Source of the DNA: JADLGL01 sp963732865
Lineage (GTDB): Bacteria; Pseudomonadota; Alphaproteobacteria; Rhizobiales; Kaistiaceae
Direction of reading: 5' to 3'
Length of the DNA: 64,000 bases
Assembly (NCBI GenBank): GCA_963732865.1
Contig: CAVTBC010000001.1
Span: forward strand, 124,001-188,000
In this document: one piece after another, positions 52,185 to 62,084 of the stretch
Layout of the letters: each line of letters starts with the position of its first letter
Position numbering within the stretch: the stretch's first letter is position 1
Made by a program: the position numbers and the translations under genes
The notes under the pieces: model-generated
What the model was told of the DNA's origin: nothing
The model's database searches: none
Seen by the model: the letters and a program-made list of their open reading frames with translations, nothing else

Positions 52185-52188
52185 AGGG

Positions 52189-54045
52189 CTATTGGGCCGG
52201 AGCGCCGATGAGCTGGCGCACCAAGTCCATATTGTCGGTGATCGGGATACGGCCTTCGAGGTCCAAGATATAGTCGAGCGCCGCTTGGTCGGCGATATCC
52301 GTCGTGGCCGTGGTGGTTTCGTCCGGCGGAGTGGCGGCCGGATCGAAGTCGGGCGTGATGATTTCGGCGACCCGCTGCACGACCTGGCCGTCGCCGGCTG
52401 CATCGGCAATGGTGGCGACCGACCCCACGGGGCCGTTGAACGCTGCCTGGAGCGAGGCGTCGGTCAGCATATCGGGCGGTGTCCCGTTGCGGGGCAACGG
52501 ATCGGAACGCTGGAAGGTAACGCCAAGCTGCTCCGCGATCATGGATGTCGGCAGGCCTGCCGTCAGCATGTCGGAGACCGACTGGGCCAAATCCTGCAGC
52601 CGCTGATGATCGGCGTCGGCGCGCCAATCTGCGGCGACCCTGTCGTGAATATCCTCCAGCGCCAGTTCGTGTGCCGGGGTAGCGGAGAGCACTTCGTACC
52701 AGACGGCGGCGCCCGGCGTGGTCAGCGGGACGGGGCTCGGCGCCGTGCCGATGTCGGCGTCGAAGATGTTGGTGGTGAGGGCGGTTCCGCCGGGGAGATC
52801 GGCGATCGGTAAGCCGAGTTGGTCGTTGCCATTGGCGTCCAGGGTCAGCGTCCGCGTCGGGATACCCAGCGATTGTCCCACTTCCACAAGCGTGGCGCCG
52901 CCATCACGCGCTTCGTCGATGTTGTTAGCGACGCTGGACAGGCGGTCGAGGACCTTGCTCTCGGCGATCTGTTGCCGCAGCGCGTCGGCCATGTCCTCAA
53001 GCGGCGGCAAGTCGCCGTCGCTGATGGAAGCGACATGGACCAGGGTTTGGCCCGATCTACCGGTGATAATCTGCGTGCCGCCTTCGTCCATGGCAAAGGC
53101 CGCTGCGGCGACGGCCGGATCGAACAGGCCGGTCGATGACACCGGACCCAAATCGATCGGCGTGATCGCGCCGGCGGCGACGAGATCATCGAATGTCTGG
53201 CCGGCATCGAGTTGGGCCTGCACGGCGTCTGCCGCATCGCGCGTCGAAAACACTTGCTGCCAGACATCGCGGCGCTCGGCCTGGAGCCGTTGCTGCTCGT
53301 AGGCGGCGGCGATCTCATCGTCGGTGACGGCGGCCGGATCGGCCAGGACGCGTGGCGAAAGCTCCAGCAGGACGACATTCCGCGTTTCGCCGATCTGATA
53401 TTTGTCGGGGTTGGCGTCGTAATAGGTCTGGATATCATCCTCGGTCGGATCGGGACCAGGTTCGAGGATATCCGGCGTCAGGACCGCATAGTCGAACGTG
53501 CGCTGCTCACCGTAGTACTCGCCGAGAATACGCTGATAGGCGAGCGGCAGCGGTGGATTGATGCCCCTGACGGCGGTGAAGATCTGGTTGCGCAGGAGGT
53601 TGTCGCGATACGTGGCGAGCAGTTGGGCTTCGGTCTGCCCGCTGCTGCTGAGATAGGCATTGAGCCGCGACAGCTGGAATTGGCCACTTTGCTGGAAATA
53701 GGGATCAGCGGCGACGGCTGCGGCGACCGCCGTGTCGCTCAAGCCCAATCCGAAGGCATCCTGGGCGTGGCGCAGCAGGGCCAGCTGGATCAGGTTGTTG
53801 AGGACGCCTTGCGGGATTTGCGCGTCCATCGCTCGGGACGGCGTGATGTAAACGCCCATATTCTGGATCTGCTTATTGTAGGCGTTGAGAAATTCCGTCT
53901 GCGAGATCGTCTGGCTGCCGACCGTGGCCACCGATGACGTCGCGCCGAAGCCGCGCAGCCCGAAAAAGAGCAGCGCCAAAATCAACGCGATGAAGACAAC
54001 CGCTCCGAAGGGAGAGCCGGCAAACGATCTAAGCCTGTTGAGCAT
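52189..54045 (-). CDS. ppiD: peptidylprolyl isomerase / periplasmic folding factor PpiD-type (SurA N-terminal)
   Basis: 618 residues starting MLNRLRSFAGSPFGAVVFIA: a short cytoplasmic start, one membrane anchor (about 10-33), then a periplasmic SurA_N-like region and two parvulin-like segments, the second poorly conserved. Likely assists folding of exported proteins next to SecYEG. In rhizobia this gene commonly precedes trpE. Gap of four bases to trpE suggests co-transcription. Confidence 0.88.
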   Translation of the reverse strand: MLNRLRSFAGSPFGAVVFIALILALLFFGLRGFGATSSVATVGSQTISQTEFLNAYNKQIQNMGVYITPSRAMDAQIPQGVLNNLIQLALLRHAQDAFGLGLSDTAVAAAVAADPYFQQSGQFQLSRLNAYLSSSGQTEAQLLATYRDNLLRNQIFTAVRGINPPLPLAYQRILGEYYGEQRTFDYAVLTPDILEPGPDPTEDDIQTYYDANPDKYQIGETRNVVLLELSPRVLADPAAVTDDEIAAAYEQQRLQAERRDVWQQVFSTRDAADAVQAQLDAGQTFDDLVAAGAITPIDLGPVSSTGLFDPAVAAAAFAMDEGGTQIITGRSGQTLVHVASISDGDLPPLEDMADALRQQIAESKVLDRLSSVANNIDEARDGGATLVEVGQSLGIPTRTLTLDANGNDQLGLPIADLPGGTALTTNIFDADIGTAPSPVPLTTPGAAVWYEVLSATPAHELALEDIHDRVAADWRADADHQRLQDLAQSVSDMLTAGLPTSMIAEQLGVTFQRSDPLPRNGTPPDMLTDASLQAAFNGPVGSVATIADAAGDGQVVQRVAEIITPDFDPAATPPDETTTATTDIADQAALDYILDLEGRIPITDNMDLVRQLIGAPAQ

Positions 54046-54081
54046 TGGTCCTCGCGAACGGCTCTCGGCGGGTGGGCCCCG

Positions 54082-54117
54082 TTGAAAACCGGCGGGATCA
54101 TAAGAATCCCGTTTCAA
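54082..54117 (-). other. bulged stem-loop in the ppiD leader
   Basis: TTGAAA (54082-54087) pairs with TTTCAA (54112-54117) and, after a five-base bulge, CGGGAT (54093-54098) pairs with ATCCCG (54106-54111), with a seven-base loop. It lies 36-72 bases before the ppiD ATG on the minus strand, between ppiD and the divergent tpiA. A leader structure or operator is possible. Confidence 0.4.
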
Positions 54118-54275
54118 GCCGGCAAGGAGCAGTTGGCCGTCCTCATAGCGCCAAGCGGCCCGCCAACCAAAATGAAAATGCAGAAAGAAACCTTGTGCCG
54201 TCCGGTTTTTTTGGTACCCCTCCGCGCGGCCCACATTTGCGCAGCCAGCGCGCCGGGCTCATCGGGAGAGGATGA

Positions 54276-55031
54276 ATGGCAGGGATCAGGCCGCTAATCG
54301 CGGGCAATTGGAAGATGAATGGCGGTAAGGGGAGCCTCATTGAAATCGAAGCCATCAAGGCTGCGGTCGGCGGCGAACCATCGGTCGATGTTGCCATTTG
54401 TCCGCCCGCGACCTTGATTTCGCGCGCGGCGACATTGGCGGGCACCTCGCCGATCCAGATCGGCGGGCAGGATTGCCACGCCAAGGCCAGCGGCGCGCAT
54501 ACCGGTGACCTTGCGGCAGAAATGCTGGCCGATGCCGGCGCGACGATGGTCATTGTCGGCCACTCGGAGCGGCGCGCCGATCATGCCGAGGACGACACGA
54601 CGGTGCGGGCGAAGGCGGAAGCCGCCTGGCGCGCCGGGCTGACGGCGATCCTGTGCGTCGGCGAGACCGAGGCGGAACGCAGGGCCGGCGATGCGCTTGA
54701 CGTCGTCGCGGATCAACTGGCCGGTTCGGTGCCGGATGGCGCCACTGCTGGCAATCTCGTCATCGCTTATGAGCCCGTCTGGGCTATCGGCACGGGGCTG
54801 ACGCCCACGGGGGATGACATTGCTGAAATGCACGCCCATGTAAGGAACCTGCTGGCTGCCCGGTTTCCGGGCGATGGGGCGCAGATTCGCGTGATTTACG
54901 GAGGTTCGGTGAAGCCCGACAATGCCGCCGAGATATTCGCGATCGAGGGCGTCAACGGCGCTCTGGTCGGGGGCGCCAGCCTGAAAGCGGGTGATTTTCT
55001 GGCGATCATCGCCGCCGCGAAGACACACTAG
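54276..55031 (+). CDS. tpiA: triosephosphate isomerase
   Basis: Glycolytic/gluconeogenic isomerase, 251 residues. Lys in IAGNWKMNGG, His in IVGHSERRADH, Glu in IAYEPVWAIGTGLTP, and phosphate loop GGSVKPDNAAEIF with LVGGASL. GGAGAGG precedes the ATG. Divergent from ppiD; secG and pyrG follow, as is usual. Confidence 0.97.
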   Translation: MAGIRPLIAGNWKMNGGKGSLIEIEAIKAAVGGEPSVDVAICPPATLISRAATLAGTSPIQIGGQDCHAKASGAHTGDLAAEMLADAGATMVIVGHSERRADHAEDDTTVRAKAEAAWRAGLTAILCVGETEAERRAGDALDVVADQLAGSVPDGATAGNLVIAYEPVWAIGTGLTPTGDDIAEMHAHVRNLLAARFPGDGAQIRVIYGGSVKPDNAAEIFAIEGVNGALVGGASLKAGDFLAIIAAAKTH

Positions 55032-55118
55032 GGAGACAACACGGCGACGGACCGGTGGAAAGCCGCCAGTCGTTCGTGTAGAAGCCGCCACAGTCACCAC
55101 ACTCTTGCCGAAGCAGCC

Positions 55119-55661
55119 ATGGAAACCGTCGTCCTCGTCATTCACCTTTTGCTGGTCACAGCCCTGATTGGGGTCGTTCTCGTTCAGCGCTCGGAGGGCG
55201 GCGCCCTCGGTATTGGCGGCGGCGGCAATTTCATGTCGACGCGCGGCACCGGCAATGCGCTGACCCGGGCGACCACGATCCTGGCGGCCTTGTTCTTCAT
55301 TACCTCGATCGGCCTCACGCTGCTGGCGCGGACGAACAATGAGGCGGGTGGTGTGTTCCAGAATCTGCCGACGGACACGCTGCCGGCCGACGCCACTGGC
55401 GAGCCGGCTGGCGGTGTCCTCAATCTTCTCGGCGGTGGTGCGGCGACGGTTCCGGCCGATGCCGGCGGCGCGGTAGCACCGGCAGACGGCGCGGTAGTTC
55501 CGGCGGATGCCGGCGGTACGCCGGCGGCGGCCACCGATACCGGCACGACGGCGCCGCCGGTGCCTGCCGATGCCGGCGCTGGGGCGCCTGCGGCGAGCGG
55601 CACGACGACGCCTGTGGTTCCGGCAGACGCCGGAAGCGCAGCCCCGGCAACGACGCCCTAG
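55119..55661 (+). CDS. secG: preprotein translocase subunit SecG with long Ala/Pro-rich tail
   Basis: Small SecYEG subunit. Residues 1-75 are a normal SecG: helix METVVLVIHLLLVTALIGVV, LVQRSEGGALGIGGGGNF, second helix near 50-70. Residues about 85-180 form a low-complexity tail with four VPADAG units in an Ala/Pro/Gly/Thr-rich setting, more than usual for the family (75-140 residues). The tail should lie on one side of the membrane as a flexible extension. Confidence 0.93.
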   Translation: METVVLVIHLLLVTALIGVVLVQRSEGGALGIGGGGNFMSTRGTGNALTRATTILAALFFITSIGLTLLARTNNEAGGVFQNLPTDTLPADATGEPAGGVLNLLGGGAATVPADAGGAVAPADGAVVPADAGGTPAAATDTGTTAPPVPADAGAGAPAASGTTTPVVPADAGSAAPATTP

Positions 55662-55760
55662 CGGCAAAACGAGCCGGAAAAGCCCCCACTTTCCCACAGC
55701 AGCAGCAATGCTGATTTTGCGGTCGCGCGCCGCCGAGGGAATTGTTTAATCTTGAGGCCC

Positions 55761-57385
<1,625 letters not shown>

Positions 57386-57389
<4 letters not shown>

Positions 57390-57838
57390 CCTCGCCCGGT
57401 GTAGGTCTGGATGCCGGTATCGGGCAGCCAGATGCCCTCCGGCGGCTTGCCAGTTTGCCAGAAGACGTCGATCGGGATGCCGCCGCGGGGGTTCCAATAG
57501 CCGCCGATGCGCAGCCATTTCGGCTCCAGTAGCGCCGCGATCTGCTTACCGATGCCGACGGTGCAATCCTCGTGGAAGGCGCCATGATTGCGGAAGCTGG
57601 CGAGGAAGAGCTTCAGCGACTTCGATTCGAGCAGCCATTCACCCGGCACATAGTCGATTACGAGGATGCCGAAATCGGGCTGGCCGGTGACCGGACAGAG
57701 CGAGGTGAACTCCGGAGCGGTGAAACGGGCGACGTAGTCGGCGTCCGGATGCGGGTTGGGGACGCGGTCAAGCGTCGCTTCGTCCGGGCTCGCCGGGATC
57801 GTCACCGGCCGGCCGAGTTGTGGTTTGGTCTCGCTCAT
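57386..57838 (-). CDS. queF: NADPH-dependent 7-cyano-7-deazaguanine reductase
   Basis: Reduces preQ0 to preQ1 in queuosine synthesis. 150 residues, the short unimodular type. Active Cys in FTSLCPVTGQPDFG (about 55), acid/base Asp near, QueF motif ESKSLKLFLASFRNHGAFHE. ATG chosen for MSETKPQLGRPVT. Starts two bases after the DUF1835 gene ends, overlapping pyrG by four bases at its own end. Confidence 0.95.
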
Positions 57839-57840
57839 TC

Positions 57841-58845
57841 TCAGGCTCCTGGACCCGACGGCGCGTTGCCGCCGGGCGGTACGATGTGGCGCGCGATGCT
57901 GTCCCATCGCCAGCAATCATGGCCGGTGAGGTGGGTGCCGGCCCACCAGCGGTCAATGCCGTTGATGGCGACCATATCGGCTTCCCCGGCAAGAACCGAT
58001 CTGCCGAAGCGCGTCAAGGCGAGCGGCGTCGTCAGATAATCTTCGATTTCCTCAACGGTCCCCTGGCAGGGGTACTTGCTTTCGAGGCCCTCGATCAAAG
58101 GTTCGCCGGCGCCCGCTAGGTCGTCGAGCGCGCGGAAGCCGCTCCAATCGCCCATGAACGGCGCGTCCTCGCTGGCGAGCAGCCGCTGGAACACGTCACG
58201 CGGGGTGACATGGCCGGTGGCGACAGTGCCGGCGATGATGCGTTCTGACCGAGAAAGGCCGCCCTGCAGGGCCGGGAGTTCCTCGATGAAGCGACCCAGC
58301 GCCGGCCGCATGAAGCGAAACGTGCCGGTCGGTGAGCGCAGTTGGTTGACCAAGGGTTCGGGCGACGGACTGGTGAGCGCGCGCCACAGGGCGCCGGCAC
58401 TGGCCAGCATCGGCGGGGTTACCTCCACGGCCCGGTCTTCGAAGCGGAGAACGGCCTCGGGATCCTGCGTCGCCAGGAAATCGTCCGCCTGGACGAGACG
58501 AAGTCCCATCGTGCGGCCTTCGCCTTCGAAGAAATTCAGGATCTGCAACAGTTGCAGCTGATCGTAGAGATCGTGTTCCAGCCAGATCGAGACCTGGGTG
58601 AAGAGGCCGTGCGCCTTCACCACGGCGTCGCGCGCCAGGAAATCGGCGCGGGCCTCGGCGAAGGGGATATCGAACCGTTCGGACAGGAAGCCGGCGCGGA
58701 CATCGGACAGCGATTCGAGGTCGGGCGCGGGGATGAGCGGCCCCTCATGCAACACGTCACGCCAGGGCACGATGCGCGCGGTTACCCCGGCGGCGGTCAG
58801 AACCGACGCCGCTGCATCGCCATTGGTGATGATCAGTTCGGTCAA
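57841..58845 (-). CDS. DUF1835 domain-containing protein
   Basis: 334 residues. The N-terminal DUF1835 signature is visible: LIITNGDAAASVLTAAGV, VPWRDVLHEGPL, and SIWLEHDLYDQLQLLQILN. A C-terminal all-helical region follows (about 190-334), with YLTTPLALTRFGRSVLAGE near the end. Function unknown; upstream of queF with a two-base gap. I would not infer a role in queuosine synthesis from this alone. Confidence 0.8.
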   Translation of the reverse strand: MTELIITNGDAAASVLTAAGVTARIVPWRDVLHEGPLIPAPDLESLSDVRAGFLSERFDIPFAEARADFLARDAVVKAHGLFTQVSIWLEHDLYDQLQLLQILNFFEGEGRTMGLRLVQADDFLATQDPEAVLRFEDRAVEVTPPMLASAGALWRALTSPSPEPLVNQLRSPTGTFRFMRPALGRFIEELPALQGGLSRSERIIAGTVATGHVTPRDVFQRLLASEDAPFMGDWSGFRALDDLAGAGEPLIEGLESKYPCQGTVEEIEDYLTTPLALTRFGRSVLAGEADMVAINGIDRWWAGTHLTGHDCWRWDSIARHIVPPGGNAPSGPGA

Positions 58846-58931
58846 TTCACGGCCTCAAGCATCGCTGTCATGCACCACCGGCGGGGCTTACCCCTTCCGA
58901 AGCGGCGCTCTGTCGGTTAGAAGCCCCGCGT

Positions 58932-58948
58932 CCCCTTCGTGCAAGGGG
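58932..58948 (+). other. small hairpin in the eno leader
   Basis: CCCCTT (58932-58937) pairs with AAGGGG (58943-58948), five-base loop, 29 bases before the eno ATG. Probably part of the 5' leader. No clear promoter is seen between 58846 and 58977. Confidence 0.35.
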
Positions 58949-58977
58949 CGAGCCCGATTCCAAACCCCAGGTAGGCC

Positions 58978-60255
58978 ATGACCGCGATCGTCGACATAAC
59001 CGCGCGTGAAATCCTCGATAGCCGCGGCAATCCGACCGTTGAAGTCGACGTCACCCTTGAGGACGGCGCCGAGGGCCGCGCGGGCGTTCCTTCTGGCGCT
59101 TCCACCGGGGCGCATGAGGCGATCGAGCTGCGCGACGGCGACAAGGGGCGCTATCGCGGTCTCGGCGTGCTCAAGGCGGTCGATGCGGTTAACGGCGAGA
59201 TTTTCGACGCCATTGGCGGCATGGACGCGGCGAACCAAGCGACAATCGACGAAATCCTGATTGACCTCGACGGCACGCCGAACAAGGCGCGCCTGGGCGC
59301 CAACGCCATTCTGGGCGTATCGCTGGCGATCGCGAAGGCCGAGGCGCAGTCGGCCGGTATGCCGCTGTTTCGCTATCTTGGCGGGCCGAACGCACGGACG
59401 CTGCCGGTGCCGATGATGAACATCATCAATGGCGGCGCGCACGCCGACAACCGCCTCGACTTCCAGGAATTCATGATCATGCCAATCGGTGCGCCGAGTT
59501 TCGCCGAGGCCCTCCGTATGGGCTCGGAGATATTCCACGCCCTGAAGCGCGGCCTTGCCGACGCGGGCCACAATACCGCGGTCGGCGACGAAGGCGGCTT
59601 CGCCCCAAATCTTGCCTCGGCCGATGAGGCTCTCGGTTTCGCATTGAAGGCGATCGAGGCCGCCGGCTACCGCCCGGGCGAAGACGCCTATTTGGCGATG
59701 GACTGCGCCGCCACCGAGCTCTTCTCGGACGGCATCTACCGTTTCCCCGGTGAGGGCGTCGAACGCGACGGCGACGCGATGGCGAAATATCTTGCCGATC
59801 TCGTCTCGCGCTATCCGATCGTCTCGGTCGAGGACGGGATGAGCGAAGACGATTGGGATGGCTGGAAGGCGCTGACGGTTGCGATTGGCGACCGTTGCCA
59901 ATTGGTCGGCGACGATCTCTTCGTCACCAACACCGAACGCCTCGCGGATGGCATCCGCCGCGGCGTGGCCAATTCGATCCTCATCAAGGTCAACCAGATC
60001 GGGACGCTGACGGAAACCTTCGAGGCCGTCTCGATGGCCCAGCGCGCCGCCTATACGGCGGTCGTTTCGCACCGTTCAGGCGAGACTGAGGACGCGACGA
60101 TCGCCGACCTCGCGGTCGCGACCAATTGCGGCCAGATCAAAGCCGGGTCGCTGTCGCGGTCGGATCGTCTCGCCAAATACAATCAGCTTCTGCGCATCGG
60201 GGAAGAGCTGGGGCCGGCCGGCCGCTATGCCGCGCGGTCGGTGCTTCGTGGCTGA
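58978..60255 (+). CDS. eno: enolase
   Basis: Glycolysis and RNA degradosome-associated enzyme, 425 residues. ATG with AGG upstream. MTAIVDITAREILDSRGNPT, substrate loop PSGASTGAHEAIELRD, NIINGGAHADNRLDFQEFMI, GDEGGFAPNL, metal ligands in VSVEDGMSEDDW, LVGDDLFVTN, and SHRSGETEDATIADLAVAT. Confidence 0.97.
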   Translation: MTAIVDITAREILDSRGNPTVEVDVTLEDGAEGRAGVPSGASTGAHEAIELRDGDKGRYRGLGVLKAVDAVNGEIFDAIGGMDAANQATIDEILIDLDGTPNKARLGANAILGVSLAIAKAEAQSAGMPLFRYLGGPNARTLPVPMMNIINGGAHADNRLDFQEFMIMPIGAPSFAEALRMGSEIFHALKRGLADAGHNTAVGDEGGFAPNLASADEALGFALKAIEAAGYRPGEDAYLAMDCAATELFSDGIYRFPGEGVERDGDAMAKYLADLVSRYPIVSVEDGMSEDDWDGWKALTVAIGDRCQLVGDDLFVTNTERLADGIRRGVANSILIKVNQIGTLTETFEAVSMAQRAAYTAVVSHRSGETEDATIADLAVATNCGQIKAGSLSRSDRLAKYNQLLRIGEELGPAGRYAARSVLRG

Positions 60256-60343
60256 AAAAGGCCGGGTCGGGCCGGGCGGTTTAGTCTTCGATTAAGCATA
60301 TCGGGTGCAAGAAGAAGGGAACCCTTCGCTCGCCCGGTAAGGC

Positions 60344-60649
60344 ATGTACGCTCATCCAGTCGCCCGCCCGTTACGCCGCCTCATCCTGCCGGCCTTGACG
60401 GCCGCCTATCTCGGCTATTTCGGCTTCCACGCCATCAACGGCTCCTATGGCCTGCTCGCCCGGACGCAGTTCGAAGCGCAGGCAGCCGACCTCGAGGTGC
60501 GCCTTGCGGAGCTGCGAGGCGAGCATGACGCGCTGGAGGCACATGCGGCGCTGCTGCGGCCGGAGAATCTCGACCCGGATATGGTCGACGAATGGGCGCG
60601 GCGGAACCTCAACGAAATCGCGCCGAACGAATTTGTGCTCATTCCCTAG
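60344..60649 (+). CDS. septum formation initiator (FtsB/DivIC family) protein
   Basis: 101 residues with one N-terminal membrane helix (about 12-30, RRLILPALTAAYLGYFGFHA), then a coiled coil (about 40-72) and a conserved C-terminal stretch VDEWARRNLNEIAPNEFVLI. This is the divisome linker family, between eno and pdhA in Hyphomicrobiales. Periplasmic coiled coil would pair with an FtsL-like partner. Confidence 0.85.
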   Translation: MYAHPVARPLRRLILPALTAAYLGYFGFHAINGSYGLLARTQFEAQAADLEVRLAELRGEHDALEAHAALLRPENLDPDMVDEWARRNLNEIAPNEFVLIP

Positions 60650-60677
60650 TTTCCACGCTTGAAGTGGGGCCTCCAGA

Positions 60678-61040
60678 ATGACAGGCACAAACAACAATTT
60701 CGCGTCTGTCGACGCCTATGTTGCGTCGTTCCCTGACGACGTTCGCGCCCGGCTCGAAGCGATTCGCCAGACAGTGCACAAAGCTGTGCCGGGCACGGTC
60801 GAGACGATCAGCTACCAGATTCCGACGTTCAAGATAGAAGGCAGGGCTTTGATCTATGTCGCGGCCTGGCAGACGCATATCGCCGTATATCCGATCCCTG
60901 AAGGAACCGAGGCGTTTCGAAGGGTGATTGCGCCCTATATTGCAGGCAAGGGAACGGTTCGATTTCCGATGAACAAGCCGGTACCGTATGACTTGATCCG
61001 GCAGATCGTGCTGCTTCGCCTCAAGGAGGGCGAAGCCTAG
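60678..61040 (+). CDS. DUF1801 (YdhG-like) family protein
   Basis: 120 residues, beginning MTGTNNNFASVDAYVASFPD; RLEAIRQTVHKAVPGTVETI, SYQIPTF, and AVYPIPEGTEAFRR match the DUF1801 fold. Function unknown. The gene interrupts the ftsB-pdhA order seen in relatives and its GC appears lower than its neighbours, suggesting recent arrival. Spacing of 28 bases from the preceding gene and 35 from pdhA. Confidence 0.75.
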   Translation: MTGTNNNFASVDAYVASFPDDVRARLEAIRQTVHKAVPGTVETISYQIPTFKIEGRALIYVAAWQTHIAVYPIPEGTEAFRRVIAPYIAGKGTVRFPMNKPVPYDLIRQIVLLRLKEGEA

Positions 61041-61075
61041 ACCGACGATCTTCATGCGCTCCGACGGGAACGAAT

Positions 61076-62074
61076 ATGCCAAAGGCGGCACTACGAACGA
61101 AGGCGGCGCATGGTGGCACGTTCACCGTCGCCGATGATTGGCAGGCCTATCGTGAGATGCTGCTCATCCGCCGTTTCGAGGAGCGGGCGGCGCAGCTTTA
61201 CGGGCAAGGCCTGATCGGCGGATTTCTGCACCTCTATATCGGCCAGGAAGCCGTTGTGGTCGGGCTGCAGGCGCTGGTCGAGGAGGGCGACCAGGTCGTC
61301 ACCAGCTACAGGGATCATGGGCACATGCTCGCCGCCGGCATGGAGCCGCGGCGCGTGATGGCCGAATTGATGGGCCGGCGTGACGGCTATTCCGGCGGCA
61401 AGGGCGGCTCGATGCACATGTTCAGCCTGGAGCGGAATTTCTACGGTGGCCATGGCATCGTCGGAGCGCAGGTGCCGATCGGCACGGGCCTCGCCTTCGC
61501 CAACCGCTACCGCAAGAACGGGCGCATCTGTTTCACCTATTTCGGCGAAGGGGCGGCCAATCAGGGTCAGGTCTATGAGAGCTTCAACATGGCCGGCCTG
61601 TGGAAGCTGCCGGTCATCTATGTGATCGAAAACAATCGCTATGCGATGGGCACCGAATCGCACCGGACTTCGGCGCAGGCGGATTTCTCCCGGCGCGGCG
61701 CTTCGTTCGACCTGCCCGGCCTGAAGGTGGACGGCATGGACGTCCACACGGTCCGCGAGGCGGGCCGCGAGGCGGTGGCCTGGTCCCGTGCCGGAAAAGG
61801 GCCGTTCATCCTGGAGGTGATGACCTATCGCTATCGCGGCCACTCGATGTCCGATCCGGCGCAGTATCGCAGCCGGGAGGAGGTTGAGACGATGCGGAAA
61901 GAGCATGATCCTATCGAGCATGTGCGGCAGCGCCTTGCGGCGTCGAAGGGTGGCGCGGTCGAATTGAAGGCGGTCGATGCCGAGATCCGCAAAACGATCG
62001 ATGAAGCCGTGGCGTTCGCCGAAGCCAGCCCGGAGCCGGATCCGGCGGCGCTGTGGACGGACATCTTGGCCTAG
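61076..62074 (+). CDS. pdhA: pyruvate dehydrogenase E1 component subunit alpha
   Basis: Thiamine-diphosphate binding subunit of heterotetrameric E1; 332 residues. MLLIRRFEERAAQLYGQGLI, GGKGGSMHMFSLERNFYGGH, TPP motif FGEGAANQGQVYESFNMAGL with the closing IENN, and the phosphorylation-loop-like region RYRGHSMSDPAQYRSREEV. First gene of the pdh operon here. Confidence 0.96.
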   Translation: MPKAALRTKAAHGGTFTVADDWQAYREMLLIRRFEERAAQLYGQGLIGGFLHLYIGQEAVVVGLQALVEEGDQVVTSYRDHGHMLAAGMEPRRVMAELMGRRDGYSGGKGGSMHMFSLERNFYGGHGIVGAQVPIGTGLAFANRYRKNGRICFTYFGEGAANQGQVYESFNMAGLWKLPVIYVIENNRYAMGTESHRTSAQADFSRRGASFDLPGLKVDGMDVHTVREAGREAVAWSRAGKGPFILEVMTYRYRGHSMSDPAQYRSREEVETMRKEHDPIEHVRQRLAASKGGAVELKAVDAEIRKTIDEAVAFAEASPEPDPAALWTDILA

Positions 62075-62084
62075 GGATGAGGTG

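Noticed and set aside
55441..55630. Tandem DNA repeat array in secG as a mobile or CRISPR-like repeat
   Set aside because: The repeats are short, imperfect, in frame and protein-coding (VPADAG units); no spacers.
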